This document shows positions 26,268-38,222 of a DNA stretch of 64,000 bases, piece by piece (position 1 is the stretch's first letter; the number at the start of each line of letters is the position of its first letter). The stretch is from Silurus meridionalis (Eukaryota; Chordata; Actinopteri; Siluriformes; Siluridae). Under the pieces are notes generated by a model. The model was not told the DNA's origin, ran no database searches, and saw nothing but the letters and a program-made list of their open reading frames with translations. Location of the stretch: the NCBI RefSeq assembly GCF_014805685.1, contig NC_060886.1:21785108-21849107 (forward strand). The letters run 5' to 3'. A program made the position numbers and the translations under genes.

Positions 26268-27505
26268 TAGTGTGCAACACCCAATCGCTAAAATCGATGA
26301 TAAAATCCGTTGTCAACGAATGCTGTTAGTTGGGCTGCTCAAGTTACCGGATAGCGTGACTGCAAGATACACAGCCGCTTGTGAAATAGCGGAGAGAACA
26401 GGGTAAACCGGCAGCAAGAAAAGGTGCCCCCCCCAAATCATCCAATGCATGAGAGCATTTTATATTAAACGCAACAAAGAAAACTGTACTTGTAAGTAAT
26501 GCAAAGCGGAGCTTGTGTGGGATGGAAGTACCACAGTGATGCGTGAGCACATGAACAGAAAACACCCTGGTGTCACAGGTGAATCCTCATCATGTGAAAA
26601 TGGTATATTTTAATGAAGTGCTATTGTATAAACTGTCATTTCTGGACAGTCGCACTGGATCCGTTCTGTCGTGACTCGCGAGCATCAGGTTGCGCATTCA
26701 GCTCGCTCACGACTTAGTGTTTGTTCGCACAGTTTTAATCGACTCTATCACAAAGTCTAAAAGCAGCAAATAACAGCAGCAGTAAACGATTACATTTTTT
26801 TTTTTTAGCAAATGATTACACCAATGCATATTTTTTATTTATTTAAAATTTTTTAAATCAAACCTGTTAGGTTGCTGCATTTCTCCGTTTCATTCTCTTT
26901 TTATAGCATTTGTCTACTACGTAATACATAGTACTTTCAACTGCATGTTTTCAATGTTTGTATATTTAATTTATGCACATTTATTTATTATACAAAATGT
27001 ATAATGTAACATTATATATGCTATATGCTTATATCTTCACAACTGAACAAAATGTCTTTCTTTTAACTAAAATTGTTAAAACAATGTTATATATTATATA
27101 TATTTTTATATTATTATATATATTATATATTTTTTTTTACATTGTTGTCAACTGCAATTATCATTTAAAACAATACAAATGATTTACACAAATTGCTTCA
27201 CCTTGAATACTCAACTGTTTTGTTATTTTTTACACAAAGAAACAATCCAGCATGAGTGAATTTGTTGAAAGGAGAAATCCCCAATGCACTCCAACAAGCA
27301 GCCACTATAAGCTTTATAATGTCTAAATTAAAGATAGTTAAACTCAATATGTGGCTTTTGTATTTCTTTAAGTACACTTTTATACATAAATACCCTGAAT
27401 TAGGGTTTTACATGTTAATAATAAGCAATACACCTCGTTACAAAACAAGAAAAATTCTTGTCCGATTCATCGATTATCAAAATAATAGTTAGTTGCAGTT
27501 CCTAG
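26268..27505 (+). mobile_element. hAT-like element with degenerate ends
   Basis: The right end reads CGATTATCAAAATAATAGTT then AGTTGCAGTTCCTAG, close to the end of a widespread fish hAT family (ends like CTAGGGCTGCAACTAACGATT). The left side near 26270-26330 (GTGCAACACC, AATCGATGATAAAATCC, GTTGTCAACGA) fits the opposite end of the same family. A BED zinc-finger relic lies between them. The inner part from 26800 to 27230 is very AT-rich and may hold further insertions. Exact ends and a target duplication are not resolved. Confidence 0.55.
26482..26595 (+). pseudogene. BED zinc-finger relic of a hAT transposase
   Basis: The plus frame reads CTCK(stop)CKAELVWDG, then STTVMREHMNRKHPGVTGES. It keeps the CxxC pair, the conserved W, and HxxxxH spacing of a BED finger, the DNA-binding domain at the N-terminus of many hAT transposases and of ZBED proteins. 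A TAA at 26497-26499 sits between the two cysteines, so it is not functional. No catalytic hAT domain was found downstream. Confidence 0.75.
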
Positions 27506-28490
27506 TGTGAATAAATGCATATTGAATCCGATGCAGAAGAAACTGACTCGTGATGGTGTTCAGGTGGATGAAAAAATCCTGTTCTACACTGAGGAGCTGG
27601 GATGTTTTCAGCATTACCAACGTGTTTACAAGGACATGAGCTGAGCGTAGATCAGAACCCGGGGAATGCAGATCACATTTGAATCCGTTTCTTTCTACGG
27701 GAGAACGGCAACAGAGTGCCATCAGTGAGAAGGTTGTTTTAAAATCTTGTCAACTAGTAACACAAGGCAGCGCTTCTAGCATGTGGGTCTGGTGTTTTTC
27801 CACCACTGAACATGACCTTCACAAATAGAGCCAATCAGATTGACAGTGTAAACGTCCAACCACAGACCTTTCCCTCGGGCCTGTCCACACCATGTTTGAA
27901 AGCTTGTTTTTCTCTTTGGAAACCAGTGCACTAAAAGCCAATCAAATGACAAACTTCAAAAAAAGTCTAATCCTTCGAACCAGGAAAGAATAAGTTCATG
28001 TGGCTTGTGGATGGAACATCTCTCGTCATCTCTAACAACAAAACTCATCGTTTAAAATAAATAAATAAAAAATTTAAAAAATACCACAAAGCCGCCAATT
28101 TTCTTTTCTTCGAAGAATGTCCAAAAACAATTTCTTTTAAATCAGTCTTAAAGTTTTCTTTACTCCATCATGGTCACATGATACCGAATCAGCAGGAGAG
28201 AGGCGATGTCCGAGTGAGAAAGTGGGGGGGGGGGCACGAAAGCAAGAAAATAACCGAGTTAGGAGACATTCTTCAATGTAGGCGATCGTTTATAAACTCA
28301 TTAAGCCACAGAGGAAATCACCAGTGAGGAATTCCGCTAATAAACAAACCGAGACGTCTCGGTGGAACAACTGAAGCAGCTCCAAAGAGGCTGTAATGTC
28401 TGCTGAGCTAACAGAGACACGCACAGATCACACAGCACACAGGTACAAAACACCAAGCTCCGGAAAGTTTCAACCAGTGAGACAATGAGA

Positions 28491-28491
<1 letters not shown>
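27506..28491. other. Intronic stretch, no gene seen
   Basis: A G8 run lies near 28227-28235. Nothing recognised as coding. Confidence 0.5.

Positions 28492-28532
<41 letters not shown>
28492..28532. repeat. (AC)n microsatellite
   Basis: About 20 AC units. Confidence 0.97.
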
Positions 28533-28535
<3 letters not shown>

Positions 28536-29066
28536 GAAACGTTTAGGGGGATGAATAATGCCCACTGGAATGGGTATGACAGGTAAGTGATGAGAACAGA
28601 ATGGTATAACAGCTGTACTCGCTGAGCCAGCAACTCACTTTACACCAGGAGCGGCACAGCATGGACATCAAGCCACAACGACTCTCATTAGGACAAACTC
28701 GCATGTTAGCGTTTACATCAACTCTCACTCGGTGCAGTGTCCTTTCACTGCATATTCGCCATAGATGTTCAAATGTTCTGGGCCACCTGCTGCTGCTGCA
28801 AGTGAAGTGCGTCAAATAAACTCTCGAGGTTTCGTTCTCATACTATCAAAATACACTGTACAGACAGAGGTTTGTGGATTTTTGCTGTTATTCCAGATGT
28901 AAGGCAAACGACAGAAAGAAGGTCAATGCACAACCTTCAAACGCCTGAAGTGTGTGATGCTCTGTGGTCTGTTGGCCATGTGCTGATTGGATTAAACTGC
29001 AAAATATAGCATGAACCTTTTGCCTGGAAGAAGCCTTCTTTCTTAAACATATGCTTTAAACAAAAA
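28533..29066. other. Intronic stretch, no gene seen
   Basis: No exon or element recognised. Confidence 0.5.
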
Positions 29067-29318
29067 TAAATAAATAAATAAATAAAAATAAGAATAAAAT
29101 AGTCTTTATTCGTCACATATACATTACAGCACAGTGAAATTCTTCCTTGATGCAGAAGCCGGTGTCAGAGCACAGGTTCGGCCATGATACAACGCCCCTG
29201 GAGCACAGAGGGTTAGGGGCCTTGCTCAAGGGCCCAAGAGTGGCAGCTTGGCAATACCGGGGCTTGAACCCCCGAACAGTAACCCAGCACCTTAACCACT
29301 GAGCTACCACTGCCCATG
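29067..29318 (-). mobile_element. tRNA-derived SINE, near full length
   Basis: On the minus strand the element starts GGGCAGTGG and contains an excellent RNA polymerase III A box, TAGCTCAGTGG (29296-29306), and B box, GGTTCAAGCCC (29260-29270), spaced as in a tRNA. The tRNA-unrelated body (GGGCCCTTGAGCAAGGCCCC, then CAGTGAAATTC) is followed by a tail with ATTT repeats (AAAT on plus, 29068-29092). This repeat is very familiar from otophysan fish. It is the best preserved SINE in the window. Confidence 0.85.
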
Positions 29319-30791
29319 ACAAGAGATACTGAGTGTTGACTGTTCCAGTCAGAATCCTGACCATCAAGGGGTTCCAGATAACTCGTGACACTGGTGTGAA
29401 CCAAAAACAACATTCATTTGTCGAATTTAAAGTTAAACAGTCTTTAATTTAGCACCTTTTGACCCACCAGTTTAACTACAACATTTATCAAGAATATTAA
29501 ATACTGAGCTTTTACTCTTTTTTTTTTTTTTTTAATACACTCTAAAACCTTGGTAACGTAGTTGAAGTAATTGAAGACCTGCACAGGACGTATTTAGTCC
29601 CGCTCCCTCAAAAGTGTGATTTTCTCCCGCTCGCAAAAGACCGCAGGTAAAATGTAAGTAGTTTCTGCTTAAAAAGTAATCAGCTTTTTAGTTTCACTTG
29701 CTTCCCTTTTGAATTTGAATTAAAAAGATATGGAAAATTAAACGTTTTGGGGGTTTTTTATTAAAACATTTTTTGGAGTTTGACTTTTTTGTGTAAATGA
29801 TGAACATGAACAGAAATTATATATAAAAAAAGGACAAGGTTTTGTTGTATTGTATGTTCCTTTTTTTAATAATGAAGTGATATCTGTAGCACTCGGTGAT
29901 TCTCCTCCTAATAATTACCGCGCATGAACCAGCGAGAGTTCGCTTCTGACCTTGTGCCTCTAAATCGTTTTATTTTATTTAAGTTACCATTGGTGCTTTT
30001 GTGCAGTAGATACAGTTTTTGGTAATTTTTTTTTATATTTTATTATTAAGATTTTATTCTCACGCAACCCACACACACACGGGTATTTTACCGCCCTCAC
30101 CCGCATTCACCCATCAACTCTTTTCCCGCGCCGCACTCGTTTGTGTGCAGGTCTCTAGTGTGAATCTCTCACACAGCCAATGCCAAGCTTTGATCAGGCT
30201 GTAGAACAATTCCATAAAATAATAAAAGAAGTAAAGTGCAATCATTTGATTTAATAATTATAACGCACTGGCTGTCAGAAAGTCTGGGCCTCAGCTGTGC
30301 TGCAAAAGAATCTTCACATCCGGTTTTCCCTCTTTCCACTTTTCGAGGTAATCAGACTTTAAAGTGTTTTCTCAGGCTGCCACATATTTGTACTCGGGTA
30401 CTGTGCTGTGTTACATTTCTGTTTACATTTTCACGCACCTAATTCAGCACATCATATTCCTCTTCCTGAATCACTGCTCAGGCTGCTGGAATATCTAAGC
30501 AGACTGGAAACAAGATTAGTTATATTTAGCTAGGACGGTGGAAAAAAAGGATGCGCTTCAGCATCTGCGCTTCTGCATCAGTATTCAGTGCATTGTGCCT
30601 TATGCAAATGTCAATGTGACTATGTGTATACGAAACTAAATTAAAAGGACACTACCACCGACACGTTATATAAAGCATCTGTTCGCTGGAGAATGTATGA
30701 CCGGATCCAGCCTAATTAAAACTATAGGAAAAAAAATTCCCTTACTACTTCTCCTTACCTCCTTAGCAAATTAAAACTTGGCACGGCTAGA

Positions 30792-30793
<2 letters not shown>
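29319..30793. other. Intronic stretch, no gene seen
   Basis: T-rich run at 29518-29534 and AT-rich sequence to about 30050. No exon seen. Confidence 0.5.
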
Positions 30794-30845
<52 letters not shown>

Positions 30846-30853
30846 AAGAAAGA
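30794..30853. repeat. (GA)n-(GAAA)n microsatellite
   Basis: About 24 GA units followed by GAAA units. Confidence 0.97.
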
Positions 30854-31003
30854 AAATAAGAAACACTTTGGAGCTGTATCAAGAGAGCAGAGTGAGAAAT
30901 CACTGCACATTGCCAATCAGCAAACAACCTCATCACACTCCATCTCTCCATCACTTGCGTTTGTACTTGCTTTCCACACCCAGCCTATAGCTCTGCCTTA
31001 CTT

Positions 31004-31030
31004 TCTCTCTCTCTCTCTCTCTCTCTCTCT
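31004..31030. repeat. (CT)n microsatellite
   Basis: About 13 CT units followed by GCAG. On the plus strand this looks like a pyrimidine tract and acceptor, but no coding frame follows. Confidence 0.95.
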
Positions 31031-31252
31031 GCAGTGTGGTTGAAATGCTAAGGCCGCTCCTGCCTGTCGAAGTTCTGCTTGTTTAACACAGTGCCCCCAG
31101 AGTGTCGTAAACACATCAGCGTTAATGTGTGTGAAGCGGGGAACGAAACACTGCAAGAGGAACGGCCAATCAGTGCCCCGGGGCTTCCACACGTTTGCAC
31201 ATCAGCCACTTATATGGAGACATGGGAGTGTGTGTATATATATGCATGGATG

Positions 31253-31295
31253 AGAGAGAGAAAGAGAGAGAGAAAGAGAAAGAGAGAGAGAGAGA
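31253..31295. repeat. Imperfect (GA)n repeat
   Basis: GA units interrupted by AAAGAG. Confidence 0.93.
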
Positions 31296-31983
31296 CCTGA
31301 GGAGTGAGTGGTTATTCTGCTATTCCTCTGTATGTCATGAAAAGCAAATATCCCCACTATGACTGCACAATGTACCTCTTTGTTATCTACTAATGCTGGT
31401 TTCATTGGCGGGTAAATGAGTATGAATGAGTGAATTACTAACAATGAATGACCGAATGAGGACATACAGTATGTACGAATGAATGAGGGAGTGAATTTCG
31501 GCATGGGTGACAGAGTAATAAAAAGTAACTCAAATAACCAGGTCAAAGAAAGAGAGAATGATTAAAAGAGTGAAAAAGTGAGCGAACCAGTAAATGAGTG
31601 CGTGAGTGGAGCGGCTGTATTGTTTGGCTTTATTGCGATTTCCTTTCTATAATCACGGCGTGTTATTTTAACGCCCCACATCAAGTTCTTAGTAATAACT
31701 CCATCCTTCCTGCTGAGCCTTCTGATGAATGATGAGTAGTCCTACAGCCTGCCGGAGCAGACGGTTCTCGTGACGTTGCACGGAGTTAGCACTCGGCGCT
31801 AATTAAACTGAACTGCAATCACTTTATACAAATAATCACTTATCAAAAGAACCCTTGGTGGTGTTTGGCTAGAAAAAGAGTGACTAATCACAAAACTGTA
31901 AACATACACCTACCCGTGTAGCCAAACACCTCCAAGCTGTCTCACTCTCTCTGCTCAGGAGGTAAAGGGCAGCCCGGTGCAAT

Positions 31984-31987
<4 letters not shown>
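31296..31987. other. Intronic stretch with degenerate GAAT repeats
   Basis: Scattered GAATGA/GAGTGA motifs from about 31408 to 31605 look like an old, decayed (GAAT)n array. No gene seen. Confidence 0.5.

Positions 31988-32074
<87 letters not shown>
31988..32074. repeat. Long (CA)n microsatellite
   Basis: About 43 uninterrupted CA units, the longest perfect dinucleotide array in the window. Confidence 0.98.
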
Positions 32075-32076
<2 letters not shown>

Positions 32077-33232
32077 TTTATGACCCAGACAACATGCTCG
32101 CAGCCAGCGCCCACAAACATCAATACGATACGTGTTCTTTTCATCCCCCTACTAATCAAATCGATTACTGCTGATCCGTGCCCCCTGCCCCCACCTGCAA
32201 TCAATGAAACATTCATCAAGCAAATGTGTTGTCATGCAGGTGCTCGTCACCCACTCCTAAATATGCTTGTCCGGCGAGTGCGGTCGCTGGCGTTAAGGAA
32301 CCATGAATCAGGCCTGGGAGCTTTCTGTGGAGTCAGCACGCTGAGCAGAGTGACTGAATGCATTATGTACTGAAATGGTCAGCAGGAGCTCGGCCAAACC
32401 AGCGCAGCAGGACTTCAATTAAATACGTTCAGTTACGGCTCTTCAGCTAACAAATAGCTCAGAGTTTCAACTGGACAATTCCTTTTATTTGATGAGGCTG
32501 CAGGCTGTATATCGAGCTTCGACGGATAAATCTGACTGCGTGCAATAATTGTGCTTCAGATCGAAAACAATGCTTCACGACCGATGTATAGGTTGGAAAT
32601 ACATTTAAACTCGACAAAAGGCGAGCTGCACTGAAACCGAGAAGTTTTTTTTATTCTCTGTGTCAGTGCTGTCAAAGTTATTTTTAGTGTACGGCTAATT
32701 ATATCAGGAGAATTGAACCTGCTACAGGAAGATTTTACACAGCTAGAGTCACAGCCAGAACCTCCTAACTTGCCAGCAAGGTAAAGTTCTCTTTGAAAAA
32801 CTTTCTTCATTTTAACCAAAAGCTGCAATTACAGCTTTTACCTTTCTATGGCAGAACAGAATATTAACCTTCTGACCCTTTTAAACAGCACAAACGGTGC
32901 TACTGAGGTGTGAGGGCTGATTAATTCACCAGGAACCACATATCTGCAAGCACGGTAAAGCATCGCACACGGCTGGAACTTACTCGCGTGTAACTTTGGA
33001 GTGCACTAGGAAGATGAAGATGAAAGGCTCAAAAACAAGGTGAGTTCCGTGTATTACTATGGGATAGAAGGTCATTTCTAGAAGACAATCCTTTTTTTTT
33101 TTTTTATATGTAATTAAAATAAAAATAAAAGTATTTCTAAAGCGTTTTTATTCATATTTATTGAGGGGCATGAAATATTTAACAAACTCTGCTCTTAAAA
33201 AGTGGATGGAGATAATGAGAATGTCCCCAGCC

Positions 33233-33263
<31 letters not shown>

Positions 33264-33612
33264 CAACAATGTATTAGGAACAATATTACTCCGAAACCCC
33301 TAGTAAGACCCATAGAAGATCAGTCTTTACATCGTGTCACGTCTTCAGGTATGCAACTGAACACACCAATACTTAGCGATCAATACTGTGGAGTTTCTTG
33401 GAGAACTCAGAGACTGGTTTTAAGGAGAAAATGTTTAAATCTTAAGCATGTTCAGAAAACCGTCAGGAAAAGGTGCAGCGTTACAACGTACCCATCTGTA
33501 GTCCATACGAACAGTAGCTCAGCTCGGAAAACTGTGTCACACATTCATCAATCCAAACACACTGCAGCTTCAGTAGAACTGTTTTGGATCTGATTATGGA
33601 GAGCACATGCAG

Positions 33613-33613
<1 letters not shown>
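32075..33613. other. Intronic stretch, no gene seen
   Basis: The first 350 bases are repeat-free and of high complexity. T-run at 33091-33106 and A-run at 33237-33263. No exon recognised. Confidence 0.5.

Positions 33614-33657
<44 letters not shown>
33614..33657. repeat. (TG)n microsatellite
   Basis: About 22 TG units. Confidence 0.97.
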
Positions 33658-33658
<1 letters not shown>

Positions 33659-34204
33659 CTACCATTTGCTACAAATACAGGTGATTTGTGATTGGAGAAA
33701 ATTTTGAATTCCCATTACTGTCCCACAGAAAAGCAACTTTAATGTGAACGCTGTATGGTAAATGTTCGTGTGACTGATGAAAAGCTGCTGATTTACAGTA
33801 AATACTGTTACCTTATAAATACAGCAGCAGCACAGTGTGCAAACAGTCCACTCCCCGACTGAGAATGGAATGCCCGGATGACGTTTACATGCAACAATTA
33901 CACTGCAGCATCAGTTCCAGCATGTTGCACACACGTACAGAGAAAAACAGGAAGTGCTAACAGTGCCACACTTTCACACTTGTAAAACGTCATTCAGTTC
34001 ACAGACGATTTGTTGGAATCCATAGCTGGAGTGTTTCCTCCGTCTGTGCAGTTCGTTTAAACAACTCGTGTGCTTTCTCACTGCAACCGGATCTATCTAA
34101 GCACGGCTCGAAATCAGAAGATGGACCAAAATTACATTGATTCGATTGTGTGAGAAAGCAATGAATCTCTAAACCAGTTATTCATATACATCTGTTGTCA
34201 AAAA

Positions 34205-34485
34205 AGTCTCACTGCTGCTGAAAAGTACCTCCATAGCATGGTACTGCCACCACCATGCTTCATCATATTACCAGCTAAAGACCAGTATGTGGATTCAACC
34301 AATCATGGTGTTTGAAATTCAGCCCAAAAGCTTCAGTACTTTGTTCATGTGACCAGAAAATAATTTTCCTCATGCTCCTCATGTCTTTCCATGCCATGTG
34401 CTTCCAGTCTGGTTCTAGAGACCAGAGTGATGCACCTGAGGTTGCTTTGGACTACATTGAACCAAGGACCTGAATACTTATAGAA
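34205..34485 (-). mobile_element. Tc1-like transposase relic
   Basis: On the minus strand the sequence reads KIIFWSHEQ, then AFGLNFKHHDW, then MKHGGGSTMLW. This is the block that contains the first catalytic Asp of Tc1 transposases (normally WSDE). Here Asp is His (codon 34347-34349). No terminal repeats are visible and other parts are lost, so this is an old fragment. Confidence 0.75.
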
Positions 34486-37191
34486 CAGACAGTTCATTTT
34501 TTTTTTTGTTTTTACATTGAAATACATTTAATAATAAATTCACAGAAATGAAAAAGGGTGCATCAGTTTGTAGACTGATATTCAATATACAGCAGGTTCC
34601 AAAAATATTTAGGTTTTTGCCAGTTGCTTTCTTCAGATACTAAATGCATCTTTTTATTTCTATATACAGTAGCATTAAAAATAAACTTTGGACAAGGAAA
34701 ATGAAATGATCTGCATATAAAATCAACAGTACAACAGGAGAAGCAAAACCTATACAATATACAACCTGCCCCTCTCTAAGCACAGATTGACAGCACCCCC
34801 TAGCTTTTACAGTGTTCAACTGCAACAACTCACTCACTGTCTCACACTTCATCACACACACACAGCCTTAATAATGCTCTAATAAAGGGTCTTCTGGAGA
34901 GCAGGAGTGTATAAACTTATAAAGCCACCTTGTGGAGCAAGTCTATGGACGTCTTCACACACACACACACACACACCATAATCTAGGTGATAGCAAAACA
35001 ATCTGGCATAATAAGAACAGTGTGTTTGTGCATCACAGTGTGCATCACTGAGAAGACCTTCAACTGGCAATTACAAATGCTGTTCTCCTGTATAGAAATC
35101 TAGCCCTGACCTTAAACATCGCATGCAAAAGCAAACCTTTTAATCTTATTTTTTTAAATATGAGATGCAGTTTTCTTTTTAAAGCTTATTTTCTAGGCAA
35201 AAGTACTCACAAGGTCAAAACTAAGAAATCACAAACATTAAAATGCTGTACAATAAAAGGCCAGAGATGGACACGTGGCTCGTTATTAATAAAGCGCAAA
35301 TTACTAATCATAACCCGTACTACGAGCGATTATGACGGACATTAAAGCAAAAGGTCTGCGTTAAAGATTTCAATTGTATGAAGAAAGGGTTGTGTGATGA
35401 CCATATATGCATAAGTGAAGACACTCAATCACTAGGATTTGCACAGGAATCGCTTTTAAAGGCTTTTAAAACTGCGTAAATTCACAGAGATGCCGTTTTT
35501 CTGAGGAGATCGAACAGTAGGTTGTAGCAGGCATCTTGGTGAAATGCCTACAGTGCTTTTATCTCCGCAGGTAAACTCTCAGTCAGGCTCGAGGATCTTT
35601 TTTTCTCCCTCTCAGAGACATGGTCTATTACTTCACAAAACACTTTGTAACATCGAATGTTTTCTGAAAATACAAAATAAACCGAAAAAAAAAAAAAAAA
35701 ACATTTTTACCCCTGCAACACACGTGAGGTAGACATAAAAACAGGAATATAGCGCAAAATGAAAGTAAAAAATAAAGAGCGATGGAAGACTGGGATTATT
35801 TCAACAGGTTCCTTTATAAGAGGTTTAAAAAAAAAGGTCTAATCTTTCTAGACACAAGAGGGAAATGACTGAGACTCAAATCCCAGAGACAATGGTAATA
35901 ATTACATTATATATCCTCCTCATGTAAAACTAATCCAGTCTGAATACGACTAAATATATACTAGACTGAAATCACATCGATGCTTTAATAATAATTATAA
36001 GCATCTCAATGTGGTTAAGAACTTTAAACACTGGAGACAAAGATAAATCATAACCTGTATTAGCATAGGAACTGCACAACAGCTGTGCGTTTGCTTCTAC
36101 AGGAAGCCCTTCAGACCGATACATGACGAGGAAATCTTCATTTATAAAACAATGACGGATTCCTTCATCAGATTTTTCATTTGTTACGATTGGCATCAAC
36201 AGAAAACTTCCTACAGCATCAGTTGCCACTGGATATGCTTCAGGGTGAGTTTCTGAATTCATGCTCACCACAGGTGAACTACTTACTAGATGTTAACCAT
36301 GAAACAATCAGTGAAAAGAATATCTTTATGTAGCCGCCTGCAGCTCCTGGAAAAGAACACTCTTTCATTTGAACCGCGTCTTATGGCTGTGATGATAATT
36401 GCATTTCAGTATGGAACAAGTACAATGCCCTGATGAAAGTGGCAATCCAGTGAAAGGTGTCTGTCTGTGCATCGCATCTCGTGTTCCCTTGTTGTGACTG
36501 CTTTCAACGGGGCATGGAAACCTCTCTATAGTTATCACTCTGGAGATAAACCTCAAGAAACCTGGAAGACGTAAATAATTAAAGAAAACTCTCCAAGTGG
36601 CCACTTCCAGTAAATGGCATCAGTGGTACACAGTTCCAAATCATAAGGCAGATAGAGGAAGTGGAAATGAAAGTGTCGGGACGCTAGTGCCGTGATGGAT
36701 GCAAGAAATCTAGGACGCTCACGGTGGATGCGAGAGATATGAAACACTTGGGTGGATAAAAGGTGCATAGGTAAGGCACACTCAGGAGAATGTAGCAGGT
36801 AGAGTGCTTGCACCTGTGAGAGTCGCATTCGGTTCTCCTAATCACCTCATTCAGAGTGCACGGAGCAGCATTAACCTACTTCTGCTCATAACTGCAGAGC
36901 ATTTTGAGAAGTGTCACAATCAGGAGGAAGGAATGCGGCCATGCAATTTTCCTGTTTTTGATCTGATCCCCACATCAAAGCGCTGAAACTTCGCCAATTC
37001 CGGCCTCATTTGCAGCTTCCGAGTCCTTCTGCACTCCGACAACTGTGCAATTTTAAACTACACACAATGCTCGCTTCAAAGTAGGTAGGACATTGACGTA
37101 TAACCTTTTTATCCTGAATCTATGTCTCTGAAAGAGGACTTTGTGACAATGTCCACTAGACATACCAATGCTAGAGACTCAAAGCACTTAT
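34486..37191. other. Intronic stretch, no gene seen
   Basis: Short CA run at 34957-34976, A-run at 35685-35701. A 96-codon open frame on minus (36262-35975, start MNSETHPEAYPV) has no repeat content and no recognisable domain. No splice signals frame it convincingly. Confidence 0.45.
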
Positions 37192-37260
37192 GTACGTCGC
37201 TCTGGATAAGGGCGTCTGCTAAATGCTAAAATGTAAATGTTAAAATGTAAATATAAAATC
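37192..37260 (+). mobile_element. SINE 3' tail fragment
   Basis: GTCGCTCTGGATAAGGGCGT followed by CTGCTAAATGC and ATGTAAATG repeats is the 3' end shared by many fish tRNA-derived SINEs and linked LINEs. The tRNA-like head is missing. Confidence 0.75.
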
Positions 37261-37520
37261 TTTATTTAATTCAACTGATTACTACTCAAATGTGTGTTTT
37301 AGCTAGTATAATCGGGTTACTCATACACATACTCTCACATACTCATACTCTTTACTTTAAACAAATCAACTGAATAAAGCCATTTATATAAGAAGCATTG
37401 GTGGTGCAAAAACTGAACTCTCTTGTTCAACATCTTGGGCTACTACTTTCTCTTATGCACAAAATACTCCATGATTTCAAGTCATCTGCATTTGAATACC
37501 ATCATCATTCAAATCGTTCT

Positions 37521-37521
<1 letters not shown>
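37261..37521. other. Intronic stretch, no gene seen
   Basis: AT-rich; nothing recognised. Confidence 0.5.

Positions 37522-37554
<33 letters not shown>
37522..37554. repeat. (CA)n microsatellite
   Basis: About 16 CA units. Confidence 0.97.
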
Positions 37555-37557
<3 letters not shown>

Positions 37558-37812
37558 CAACAGTGTAAAATGACATCCAGTGCCAGGAGCATTTCGGTTT
37601 ACATATCATCTAGGCCAGTGTTTACAAAACCAAAAAAGCATTTACAGGTGGACTATTGATATGTGGCCAAAAACAACTTCAGGACTTCTCTATACATATA
37701 CCCAAAACTCACTTGAGTCAAAAAAGATGATAAGTGATGTATTAGCTTATTTGTCTAACGTATTTGTGCAGCTGATTCGTTCAGCTTAGAAAATAATAGA
37801 TGTTCCCGTATT

Positions 37813-38222
37813 TCATGTGACCAAAAGTATATGAACACCTGACTATCACATCTCTGGGCTTCTCCAGAACCCTTTGGAAGCAGACAAGTGCCTTTGTATG
37901 CTGTAGTTTTACTAGAACTAAAGGGGCTAAACTTGCGAGACAAAGCCACTGTGCACAATAGTGAAAAAAAGAAATGGTTTGCCAAAGCTGAAGTGGAAGA
38001 CGGCAAGTAGCCCTGAGCTCAGACCTCAACTCCTTTAGGATGCACTCAGAAGTCAACTCCACGCCAGGTCTTCTTTTTTATTATGAGTGCAGTCAAAGAC
38101 CTCCCAGTAAAGTGGAGACTGTTATAACAGCAAATACAGCACCGACTCCACATTAATGCCCATGGCTCTGGAATGGGTACCATATAGGTGAGATGGTTGG
38201 GTGTCCACATACTTCTAAATGT
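37813..38222 (+). mobile_element. Tc1-like element relic with both ends
   Basis: The left end reads TGACCAAAAGTATATGAACA and CCTGACTATCACA; the right end reads GGTTGGGTGTCCACATACTT. Together they form the inverted ends of the same Tc1 family as the relics at 1.06, 20.0 and 42.1 kb. The plus strand carries remnants of the transposase (near 37978, TGGTTTGCCAAAGCTGAAGT) and of GTTATAACAGCAAATACAG near the 3' end. The DDE glutamate block is unrecognisable. Length is about 410 bp, so most of the gene is deleted. Confidence 0.78.

Noticed and set aside
28846..29000. Possible further Tc1-family relic (ACTGTACAGACAGAGGTTTG)
   Set aside because: Only about 12 bases match a Tc1 end and no internal block could be matched.
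31004..31035. (CT)13 followed by GCAG on plus, resembling the pard3b acceptor arrangement
   Set aside because: No coding frame with meaningful content follows.
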